Virus record (IMG/VR): IMGVR_UViG_3300025771_000189
Location: 1-23,656 of that record
Source of the DNA: a virus
Direction: 5' to 3' (one strand)
DNA: 23,656 bases
The position numbers were made by a program, and so were the translations under genes. Positions 6,501 through 14,800 of this stretch are shown piece after piece (positions within the stretch are counted from its first letter, which is position 1; the number at the start of each line of letters is the position of its first letter). Below the pieces are notes generated by a model that ran no database searches, had not been told where the DNA came from, and was given only the letters and a program-made list of their open reading frames with translations.

Positions 6501-8611
6501 TTATTAGAAATAGAAGCGTCTACTTGACCCCCTTGTACTGCTTGAGCTACCTCTTTGTTGTGTTGTGCCGATCTGTTGAAAGGATCGTAAACTTTTAAAT
6601 CTACTCCTTCTTTTTTCAACATATCAACTGCGTTATCAAACTTACCTCCTCCTATATCCACCATCTTCATTCCTTTAGTGAATATTCCAGCTTTCTTTAG
6701 TTTGTTGTAAGCGGCTGGTAGTTTAGCTACATTTATAGAAGTAGCAGCGGAAGTTATTTCTTGTTCAGGTGCACTCCAAAGATTAGGTCTTGTTTGATAA
6801 TAACGACCTTCAGCTACAAGTTTAGCCTTACCCATGTACGATCCTCTACTTGCAGATATGATCTGTGCAGAGTCTCTAAGTACTTTGTTTAATAAAGTGC
6901 TGTCACCTTTAACACCGAATAGTTGATATACTGCATCTACAATCTTTTGAAAGATATTGCGTTTATCATCTGATGGTATTCTTCTTAGTATTTGTTGTAG
7001 TTTTAAATCTGTGAAAACACCTACGAGAAACTCATCTAGGTCTTTAAACTCGTACACTCCTTTACCTACAGCTGGATCAAATACATCCTTACCTTCAAAA
7101 GCATATAAATCTTTAATCTTTTCAGAAGCTAATTTAAATGACTTAGCAAGTTCTCTAATAGGTTTAGGTGCAGCTTTATTGTTAATAACATTATCTATAT
7201 TAGACAACACTATTGACCGTTCTTTACCTCCCTGACTTACCCAAGCGTTTATTTTTTTAGCAGTAACACCGTGTAGTATTTCGTGTACTAATGTCTGTTC
7301 GTCTGCACCTTCATATAACTCAATCCTATCCTCTGATGGTTTATAGACACCTGTTATAGAACCCATATCATCAGCATCGCCTCGCACAGTAGTTATATCA
7401 CCTTCACTTACTTCAGGTTTGTAAAATACTCGTACATCTTGATCGGCTTCGTCTTTTATGATGATATTTAAATCTTTAGCTAGTTGTTGTACTTCAGGTG
7501 TGTCAGCATTTTTAGACAATTCATCTAAAGTATTTCTAACGGTTGCTGCTTTTTGTACTCCCTCTACTGGTGCACCGCCTGTCTGTATAGCTCTACCTTC
7601 TTCTTCAGCTTTCCTACCCTTCAATAAAAAGTCTTTTGTTTTATCATCTATACGACCAGCAAAGATACCAGACCTTCTTGATAAACCTGGTTCAGCGATG
7701 TCACCTCTAAAACCTGCGTTTACCAATTTAGTCGCTGCTCCTTTTAATGGTGGAGATATTTCAAACTGTTCGTATATATTTGGATTTCTTACAAACTCAT
7801 TAACAGCTTGCGATGGATAATCAAAACCTAACCAATCTTCTTTAGCCAACGCTTTTAAGAAACTTCTATACTTAGGTTTAAATTGATCTAAAGCTCCTAA
7901 CACTTCATCATGGTCTGCTTCCATATCTAAGTGCTCAAACCATTCATCTATGATGTCTCTATCAAATTCATCGATTAATTCTGGACCTCTAGCTATAGAA
8001 GCTAAGTCTTGTTGCAACCCTGTATCTACTACTGCCTGTGCTTGTCCGATTGCGTCCTTACCTTCTCCTTTAGCTTTGCGTCCTTCCTTAATAGCTTTAA
8101 GTGATTTAACGAACACACCAGCTACAGCTTCAAGACCTAGACCTTCCAACACATTCTTCATGCGTCCCTCTAACTCACCCTCGTCTTCATCGTAAGCTAA
8201 GAACTCAGTAACTGGATTCTGTAACTCTGGTACTTGTTGGATGAGATTAGACAGTCTAGCTTCCTGTCCGTTAAAGAAAGTGAAGTCAGTAGCAGCACCT
8301 GCAACAACACCTTTAGTAACAGTACCTGCTTTAGCTAATCTACCTGCTTTACCTGCGAGACCAAACAAAGGAATGAAACCTGTAGCAAACTGTGATATAC
8401 CTTCTACAGCACCGCCTGCCATAGTCTTAGAAGTACCAAGGAATCTAGTATCATAGTCAGGTAGTACATCAAAAGATAAGTAGTCTGCTAGGTTGTAAGC
8501 ACCTTGAAACGCACCTTCTATACCACGAAACGGAGCAGCTAATACATCGCCTGCTATATCAAAAAAGTCGTTCTCTTCTTCCTCGTTGTTTATATCTTCT
8601 GGTAGTGCCAT
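3530..8611 (-). CDS. gp16-like internal virion (ejection) protein with metallopeptidase-like and methyltransferase-like domains
   Basis: 1693 residues against 1318 in T7 gp16. It holds the last and longest place in the core-protein set, between gp15-like and tail fibre. I see no lytic transglycosylase motif at the N-terminus. Residues 60-110 are Gly/Ala-rich and hydrophobic. Residues 440-447 read TLVHEILH, a zinc-peptidase HEXXH motif, with a possible third ligand in DLDEFL (Glu527). Residues 605-787 look like a Rossmann methyltransferase: VDIGGGKFDN (651-660), VYDPFNR (674-680), SISNNVLNVI (700-709). Residues 1030-1420 carry ILSGPKTQMVNIMGN, RFVVPFVRTPTNILKFAFER and GWRPYSIKIGDTYFSYQRLD, phrases I remember from very large phage 'polyvalent' virion proteins. 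The role is probably to enter the cell with the DNA and build the trans-envelope channel. The gene begins four bases after the gp15-like stop without a clear Shine-Dalgarno. Confidence 0.88.
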   Translation of the reverse strand: MALPEDINNEEEENDFFDIAGDVLAAPFRGIEGAFQGAYNLADYLSFDVLPDYDTRFLGTSKTMAGGAVEGISQFATGFIPLFGLAGKAGRLAKAGTVTKGVVAGAATDFTFFNGQEARLSNLIQQVPELQNPVTEFLAYDEDEGELEGRMKNVLEGLGLEAVAGVFVKSLKAIKEGRKAKGEGKDAIGQAQAVVDTGLQQDLASIARGPELIDEFDRDIIDEWFEHLDMEADHDEVLGALDQFKPKYRSFLKALAKEDWLGFDYPSQAVNEFVRNPNIYEQFEISPPLKGAATKLVNAGFRGDIAEPGLSRRSGIFAGRIDDKTKDFLLKGRKAEEEGRAIQTGGAPVEGVQKAATVRNTLDELSKNADTPEVQQLAKDLNIIIKDEADQDVRVFYKPEVSEGDITTVRGDADDMGSITGVYKPSEDRIELYEGADEQTLVHEILHGVTAKKINAWVSQGGKERSIVLSNIDNVINNKAAPKPIRELAKSFKLASEKIKDLYAFEGKDVFDPAVGKGVYEFKDLDEFLVGVFTDLKLQQILRRIPSDDKRNIFQKIVDAVYQLFGVKGDSTLLNKVLRDSAQIISASRGSYMGKAKLVAEGRYYQTRPNLWSAPEQEITSAATSINVAKLPAAYNKLKKAGIFTKGMKMVDIGGGKFDNAVDMLKKEGVDLKVYDPFNRSAQHNKEVAQAVQGGQVDASISNNVLNVIKEKENQLLVVEQAFDAVKGNGKAYFSVYEGSKSGVGKETKAGFQHNKKTADYVSLIENVFGKGNVEVKNNIITATKQADEGLASVKRPSELPDFKKGKEDEFLSAVPDKFRGYADELLKGGKPRLPQFALETDGDVVVLKDLLEKYYEANPEKVTVTDAITDIDEAIETTVRAQAKEGEDAEKVLRDIRITQQSYREQGKALIQNVSEIAQEAKDNGYGDVSITKLKNAFQQLLTVADVYRRIGRETAITLQARDEGFGKRKLGLNEAETQIEGIRKEFVNNSGNMKPERMVNLVREHIDPDDLEGSLARLLKTAKKAQGKHFLDMPTEYWMNSILSGPKTQMVNIMGNALTQVMTTLEAVAGGIASGNMDVVKAVIASWSDGEMFKEAGKFAKQAFKDQDNLLDPSNRAFEEGQRASITGQRIAESPIGGFVSDSAKDSIDKYASYIRLPSRLLLTSDEFFKQLAYRRAARMKAAMSGIQQGIRDPKALAGHINKTIDGIVTEGGRMMSEEGLVREASLIADKQGLKGKEKADFIIKYKDDNFNPDSSALMQYSMEEAQYLTFTKELQDKTLGKVIQEATNKIPYLRFVVPFVRTPTNILKFAFERTPFVTVLKEERQRLLAEFNSADPILKARARGKVVTGALTVGGLIDVAFNNREYITGGGPSNEREKEALMATGWRPYSIKIGDTYFSYQRLDPLATPLGVVADLVETGIREEASFDESLLEHATTSMVLALTRNATNKSYLAGIQMWADALGDPDRYVEKLGRNYAGSLVPNLISQTADYDTQAIKETRSVMDAVKRKLGMRGSLDTKRNILGEEYVAEQWMGTGFINPIQLSTKKNDPILTEMASLNHAFRNPPPSLGGQIDLLEYENDKGQSANDRQLELLKTVKLRGLSLRQTLNKLIKSRNYQRLSPESEPGLPSPRIQQINSVLTKYRKEARRQMLREYPELNAQYSSLMKARAGLKGGMQREEVLELLQQTN

Positions 8612-8615
8612 AGTA

Positions 8616-10757
8616 TTAATCTATTTCGTTTAAAGCGTTTTTAAAAAGATTCCTTTGATTCCTAATAAATTCCAATACATCCTCTTCTCCTATCTTAGTA
8701 GCTTTCTTAACCACATCGTTGAAAGTTTTATTAGATTCTCTTTCGCTTTTGCTTTTATCAAGTAAAGGTATTAATTCTAAAATGTCTGCTTTTGATACTA
8801 AAGGAAATTGAGAAGAGTTGAGCAACAACGGATCAAATCTAATACCATAAGGAGTAACAGGTTGCTCTTCAAGTAAAGCCTCTCCTAATAGTCCTTTAGC
8901 GGCTTGTACCTGAACTAAAGAATTTAAAGCTTCTTCTCGTTCTTTTTTTGTAAACTCAACCCTTTTTATTTCTTTTCCTACAGAACCTCCAAAACCTGAT
9001 CTACTACTATAATATTGTTTAGGTTGTTGTGCTTTAATTTTAGGTATTTCACCAGTAGCTATTAACCTTAGTCTAGTTATTGTTTCCCCATCTGTTTTCC
9101 ATAGATTCTGAAAAGCTTTCTTTCTTTCTTTTGCTTCTATATTAGGGTCTCCAAAAACACTCAAGTCATTATTTAAGCTTAATTGTTTAGCTTCCTCGTC
9201 GTTAAAAACAGAAGAAAAAACACCTGGTTTACTTGCCTCTTTGGATTGTGCTACTTTTATTTTAACTTGTTCTTTGTCTGTTAAGAATTTAAGTCTAGAT
9301 TTTAAAGCGTTCTCTTGTTCTCTTTTGTATTCTTTCTTGGTAGTCCTAATAAAATCTTTTAGCTGCCTAGTCACTTCAGCTCTGTCTGAACCTATAGGAC
9401 TACTTAACAGACTATTTAATTGATCTTGAATTTCAGTTTGAAAAGAATCCATGTAAAAGTTCTGTATATTCACTAACTCTTCGTCTCCCATTAAAACATC
9501 ATCTGCTAATTGAGTGCTTGTTATTATAGTTTCATAAGCTGTGTTTAAATCTTTTAAATTAAAATCAATAGCTTGAGCAGGTCCGAAAGGGTCTCTTAGA
9601 ATTTTATTCATTCTAAAATCTTTTGGATCAATATCAGTTTTAATAAAATCATCCACATTACGTCTTAACTGTGCTAATCCTATTTGATCGGTACTAAAAG
9701 CTTCTTCTTGTTTAACAGCGAGGATTAAATTATCTATACTATCGTATGTGTTACCATTGTAAGTTCCTTCTCCGTTTATCTCTATATCAGTATGGGCATT
9801 TTGAAACTCTGCTACTTTTTGCTCTACTAAATCTACTCGTTCTTTATCTTCTAATTTACGAACAGCTTCAGAAGTACGCTCGATCATATTTTCATAACCG
9901 TCATATTCGATTTCTGTCATCTTAGCAGCCCCAATGTTTATGTTCTTACTAGCCCACAATAACAAGCTATCAGCTTTTTCTTCCATTCCATTTTTAGCTA
10001 AGTTCTCGAATACTTTTCCCAAAAGATCACGTTGTTCCGCTGCACTAAACGAATTAAGATTTTCCCAAGCCTCAGACAACGAAGCAGCTGTCACCTCGTC
10101 ATAATCTCCTAAATTACTACCCTCTTTAGCTAATTCGTAGAAAACACTAGTAGTACCGAAACCTGTATCACCTTTAGCTATTCGACTTTTTTGTGCGTCG
10201 TATTGCCTAACAAGAGGTAAAATCTGTGGGTTTATTGCTTGTTGTAAACCTTCTCGTGCAAAGCCTGACTCAGATAAACCAGGATTATTTTCCACAAACT
10301 GTTGTTGAACATTAGCTATTATATCAGAAGTACCTAAGTCTTCGTCTCCTTCTTCTGGATTATCTAATCTACTGTAGACTTGTTCCATTAACAAACGACT
10401 AGAAGCTTGTCCTACTGCTCTCAATTTCCTCTTCTGATTAACAGGAGAAGTAAGCCAACTCATCGCACCTTTTCTTACTTGCTTATCAAACTCTCCTTCT
10501 GTCTTTTGAAGCATCGCTTGAATCTCTTCAGGACTCTTCCTTGATAACTCATCTTCAAATTGTTCTGCTTCTATATCGGCTACCTGTGTGTACTGCTGTA
10601 AGATAGGATTAACCTGTGACAAAGCATCAGCAAGGTCCATCAACTTATTCCTTGGTGCTCGTACCTGTGCTACACTGTACTGACCTGCTCGTTGAATAGT
10701 AGGTTGAATGCCTGGAACTGCACCTCCTAATCCTTGTACTTGTACTCGTTCTGCCAT
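8616..10757 (-). CDS. gp15-like internal virion protein
   Basis: 713 residues (T7 gp15 is 747). It is almost wholly helical, rich in Gln, Glu and Lys, without signal peptide or membrane segment. In T7, gp15 forms part of the internal core and is ejected to build the DNA tunnel through periplasm and inner membrane with gp14 and gp16. The call rests mainly on size, composition and place between the gp14-like and gp16-like genes; I cannot point to a catalytic motif. The start is well supported: the ATG overlaps the gp14-like stop as TAATG, and AGGAG lies six bases upstream. A helical run around residues 575-640 (KIKAQQPKQYYSSRSGFG then charged) breaks the pattern with a flexible Ser/Gly stretch. 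Confidence 0.85.
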   Translation of the reverse strand: MAERVQVQGLGGAVPGIQPTIQRAGQYSVAQVRAPRNKLMDLADALSQVNPILQQYTQVADIEAEQFEDELSRKSPEEIQAMLQKTEGEFDKQVRKGAMSWLTSPVNQKRKLRAVGQASSRLLMEQVYSRLDNPEEGDEDLGTSDIIANVQQQFVENNPGLSESGFAREGLQQAINPQILPLVRQYDAQKSRIAKGDTGFGTTSVFYELAKEGSNLGDYDEVTAASLSEAWENLNSFSAAEQRDLLGKVFENLAKNGMEEKADSLLLWASKNINIGAAKMTEIEYDGYENMIERTSEAVRKLEDKERVDLVEQKVAEFQNAHTDIEINGEGTYNGNTYDSIDNLILAVKQEEAFSTDQIGLAQLRRNVDDFIKTDIDPKDFRMNKILRDPFGPAQAIDFNLKDLNTAYETIITSTQLADDVLMGDEELVNIQNFYMDSFQTEIQDQLNSLLSSPIGSDRAEVTRQLKDFIRTTKKEYKREQENALKSRLKFLTDKEQVKIKVAQSKEASKPGVFSSVFNDEEAKQLSLNNDLSVFGDPNIEAKERKKAFQNLWKTDGETITRLRLIATGEIPKIKAQQPKQYYSSRSGFGGSVGKEIKRVEFTKKEREEALNSLVQVQAAKGLLGEALLEEQPVTPYGIRFDPLLLNSSQFPLVSKADILELIPLLDKSKSERESNKTFNDVVKKATKIGEEDVLEFIRNQRNLFKNALNEID

Positions 10758-11359
10758 TATCTTCTCCTACCTGTCATTGCTTGTGTATAACTCTGGGCTG
10801 CTGTAGTTCCTGTTTTTGATGATGAACCCATCCTACTTTTAATATCAAGTCCTGTTCTGTATCCACTAAGTCCACCGCTGATAGCACCTAAACCTGCTGT
10901 TAATAAACTAGGTCTATCTATAGGTTGATTAATACTGATAAGTCTTTGTTGAGAAGCTAATCCAGCTTGTTCTAATCCTAGCTGTGTACCTAATGCACTC
11001 ATCTCTTGTTGTCTTAAAGTTGCCGCTCTATACCCTGCTTCCTGTCTAGTATAGTCATCCATCAAAGCTTGAACACTAGCACCTGCAACACCTGCTTCCC
11101 CTGCTGAAACCCTAGCTCTAGCTAACGCTTCTTGGGATTTCCTACTGACTTGTTCAAGTTCCCTAGCCGTAGCTTCTTGCTCTTGTGCTTGTCGCATCCT
11201 AATTGAGGACTGTTCCTGTAACGCTCTTTGACGCTCCGCTGCTGCTGATTGGGCTTGATAGGCTGCTTGTGCTTTAGCTTGTTGTCTTTGCCCTGCATAT
11301 CCTGCAATAGATGAACCTACTGATGCTGTTATAGCTGCTATTGATATTGGGTCACACAT
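10757..11359 (-). CDS. gp14-like internal virion protein
   Basis: 200 residues (T7 gp14 is 196). N-terminus MCDPISIAAITASVGSSIAG is hydrophobic and small-residue rich, followed by a long Ala/Gln/Arg helix (about residues 22-85) and a second Gly-rich hydrophobic patch near 150-170 (LLTAGLGAISGGLSGY). The C-terminus is basic (TGRRR). This is the usual gp14 plan. In T7, gp14 is ejected first and inserts into the outer membrane. Upstream AGAGAGGA seven bases before the ATG is a good ribosome binding site. The start lies one base after the gp13-like stop, and its own stop overlaps the next ATG. Confidence 0.88.
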   Translation of the reverse strand: MCDPISIAAITASVGSSIAGYAGQRQQAKAQAAYQAQSAAAERQRALQEQSSIRMRQAQEQEATARELEQVSRKSQEALARARVSAGEAGVAGASVQALMDDYTRQEAGYRAATLRQQEMSALGTQLGLEQAGLASQQRLISINQPIDRPSLLTAGLGAISGGLSGYRTGLDIKSRMGSSSKTGTTAAQSYTQAMTGRRR

Positions 11360-11360
11360 A

Positions 11361-11801
11361 TTACTTCCTCTCTATCTTAAATGCCTTATAACCAGGGATA
11401 TTGCAATCCTGAAAAGTAGCCCCTAACCAAGTCAACCACTTGACGCTTAGTGTATTAGCTTCCATGACATAGTTAGTTAAGTAATCAAATCCATCCATTA
11501 AATCGTCTATCCACATCTGTGATTCTTTAACAAACTTCTTCTTTACTTTATAAAAATTCCTTGTACCTAGCAACCAACAAACTCCAATGTTCCCTCTAGG
11601 ACTCACTCCAAAGCTCGCTAACAATCCGTCTTGATCTGTCTTGACGCTATAGCATTTACTGCTTGATTCAAAAGATCCGTACACAGCGTCTCTAGGGTGG
11701 TGCATTAAACCTATACATTCCATCATATCTTCTTCCCGTAAGTCATCATATAACAAAGGAGCGTCTTCCACTGCATAAGCTTTTTCTATCTTAACCTCCA
11801 T
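11361..11801 (-). CDS. gp13-like protein (GNAT-like fold), virion assembly
   Basis: 146 residues (T7 gp13 is 138) in the gene 13 position between tail tubular B and gp14. The layout, with a small beta strand and GVCWLLGT followed by a helical stretch KKKFVKESQMWIDDLMD and then WLTWLGATFQD, resembles gp13 and other GNAT-fold phage proteins. T7 gp13 is needed for efficient core assembly; no acetyltransferase activity is claimed here. A longer version from a TTG at 11834 is possible, but the ATG at 11801 has AAGGAG eight bases upstream and reduces overlap with the tail tubular B gene to 11 bases, so I use it. Confidence 0.8.
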   Translation of the reverse strand: MEVKIEKAYAVEDAPLLYDDLREEDMMECIGLMHHPRDAVYGSFESSSKCYSVKTDQDGLLASFGVSPRGNIGVCWLLGTRNFYKVKKKFVKESQMWIDDLMDGFDYLTNYVMEANTLSVKWLTWLGATFQDCNIPGYKAFKIERK

Positions 11802-14800
11802 AGCGTCTACTCCTTGATATGATTGTAGATTCAAACTCAGCAGATAGTAACTTCACTGGTAAAGCACTAGAAGATTTAATTTCGATAGTGGCATCATTAG
11901 GTTGAGCTTGTACAGCAAACTTAAAGAATCCAGTCTCAGGTGTGAATTTATTAAGGGTACTGACAGAGGCTAACAAACTTGGGTTGTAGGTGTAAGTGTA
12001 GGTATCTCTAAATTTAGGTGTGACTTCCACATTAAAGTGTCCTGTCTCTGAGTATTCAATACTACCGTTACGAATCGTTTGATAAGTATAATCAGATGCA
12101 GATCGTCCTCCTCTTTCTGTAGGTTGCTTTAAGTTCTGCTTAGAGAACCTATATAACATATCGTATTCAAAGCCTACAAAGAAGTCATATTGACTAATGT
12201 ATTCGTAACCATTTGGACTCCACTCAGGTGCAGAATCAATAAGCCCAGTAGCATCGTTCCAATATAAAGAACCAGCAGCATCAGGAAGGATAGTAGGTGA
12301 TGAAGTATGACCTGTAGTACAAAGATATAAACCTCCTGTAATGTAAGGGGTTGTTAAAGACCAAGCTAACGCTTGTATAGTTGTAGTGATTTCACTCCAA
12401 TAGTCTTCCCAATTTGCACCCACTCCAGGTTCTTTAGCTGCGTCTGCTGTGTGGTTTTGTGTGCATTTATATGTCTTATTGTTATGCGTTACATGACTAG
12501 AGTAAGATACAAAACTAGCGATAAGACCACTCACAGCTGCTCTAGTAGGGTCTGCGTTATCTATAGTCAATGTCCTTTTGTTTCCGTTCTTAGTATAGAA
12601 AGACATACCGCTTTTAAATTGAAAACCATTAGCACCTACGATCAAACTGACATTAGTAAGGTTAGTACCGTTAATACTTAAAGGAGTAGGAGTTCCTGTA
12701 GGATACCAACCACCTAGACCTACATAAGAAGAATTACCGTCTACTCTGTGGTCTAACAATAAAGCATAGTTCTTACCTGTGTCCACCAATCCATTCTCCA
12801 TTGGTATCTTTTCTAGATAAGTACCGTCACTGTCTGTGGTAATTACATACAAAGTAGATTCAATAAAGTAAAAACTTCTTACATCTTTATTAAAAGTAAA
12901 GGTCATCCAGGAACTCTGTATCTTCTCTCTGCCTTGCCAAAAGTATTTATATACAAACAACTTCTTATAGTCGGAGTCTGTCTGTACAATAATCATATTC
13001 TCTGATGCACTACCTTCCATCCTTACGATGTTAGAAGGGATGTACTTATTAACTTGTTCTGTTATCTCAGTTGCTCCGTATGTTTCTGTGTTATTATCAA
13101 CAGTGTATTCAAGCAAACCTTCAAAGCTATTTCTTTTAAAGTTAAAGTATATGTGACTACTAAGTGCTAACGGTCTTATACTTTCTGATACATCATACTC
13201 AGTAACTGGAGATATAGTAACAGTCTTAGGAGTTAACAAATCCCTACCTCTAAGCACAAATTGAGTCTTAGCAGAGAATAACATGAGCTTCTCTTGGAAC
13301 GCTTGTGCGTATTTAAGAAGACTGATCTTAGTGTGAGATATTCCTACATCTATAGGAGCAGAATCTAGTAAGGTTTGTGTTGTGGTCCTAAAGAAATTAA
13401 AGTATTCATCTGCTTCTGAGAACACAATGGAATCATTTGTTAACAATCCTAACCTGTTCTTAAAGAAGAAGATATCGTTAATTCGTTTTTCTGCTCCTTT
13501 TAAATACTCAATACCTGAAGCCCATTCCTTCGTGTTACTAGGTACTGTTGTCTGTGCTTTCCAATAAGTAGTATTCGTAGGTAAGATTGAACCACTGGAA
13601 GTATGAGACTTGATGCAAGAATAATTAGAACCTGAATATGTAACAAACTGTCCGCTTTCAGATACAAAAGAAGGGTATGGATTAGTATAATCATCACCTG
13701 ATTCTCTTTGTGTCCAATTAATTAATTGCAAGTCAAAACTTGTAATCTTACCTGTAGCTGGAGAAGGGATTAATCTGACAGGCATAGTTTCAATATCTAT
13801 CGCACTGTCTATTCCTGACAACTTATCTGCCGATGTTAAATCGCTGTTCCAACCTGATGTCTCTATCCAAGAACCTTCTCCGTAATCTTCATTATCTTTT
13901 GTTTTAAATTGCACGTAGTAATCATCTTGTTCTAATTCAGCTTCGCCAATTACCTTAACCCTAAAGCGATTAAAACAAGATTTAGGAAGGTCAGTAATAC
14001 TGTCCACTTCTTTATATATTACTCCTAATCCTTGATTTGCTAATCCATCAGAAACTCTTATTTGAAAGTCTATAGTGTTAGATATTTTTATAACACTTCC
14101 TTGTTGAGTTACTGTTACACCTACGAAATCTCCAGGTACATTTATTGAAAGCGTAATTGGGAATGTAATAGACAAAGGATTAACAGTAGCTATTACAGCA
14201 CCTGTAGAATCTAAAGTCACACTGCTATCGTAGATATCGGTTCTAGTTTGGTGTTTCTTAAAATTTCCAAAATACCTTTTAGTCCACTGCCTTACTTGCC
14301 TTATTGTGTACTTAGTGTTTACACCTGATGTATTGGATGGTTGGTAATCAGCTCCTTCATGTGTTAGTTCAAAAGATGACACTGAACCGTCTCCTCCAAA
14401 TATAACCCAACCCTTAGCTCCTGAAGCTGTTAGCAACCCTGTTCCAGAATCGTATTGATCTATGAAGAACTCATAAGTAAAAGCAGTACCTCTCCAACTA
14501 CTTCCTCCTGTAGGATGCCAACCTGAACCGCCTGCTATATTAACTGATTTAACAGCTTTAGCAGAACTAACATAATCAGTTAAACAGGTTGTAAGGTCTT
14601 TAGCGATGTATTCAGTATCTGCGTATTTACCATCACTGTGTCCCGCTTTTCCACTTATATAAGTAGCAGGAGCATCACCGTGTGTAGTGTAATTATGTTC
14701 GCTTCCATTTGGAAAACTACTACCAATAGGAACTAACTTTCCTGATAAAAAAATACTATAAGCTTTATCGTAGTCTCCAAGCTTAACAAATACTAAAGCG

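Noticed and set aside
11802-11834. TTG start giving an 11-residue longer gp13-like protein
   Set aside because: The ATG at 11801 has AAGGAG at ideal distance, and the TTG has no ribosome binding site.
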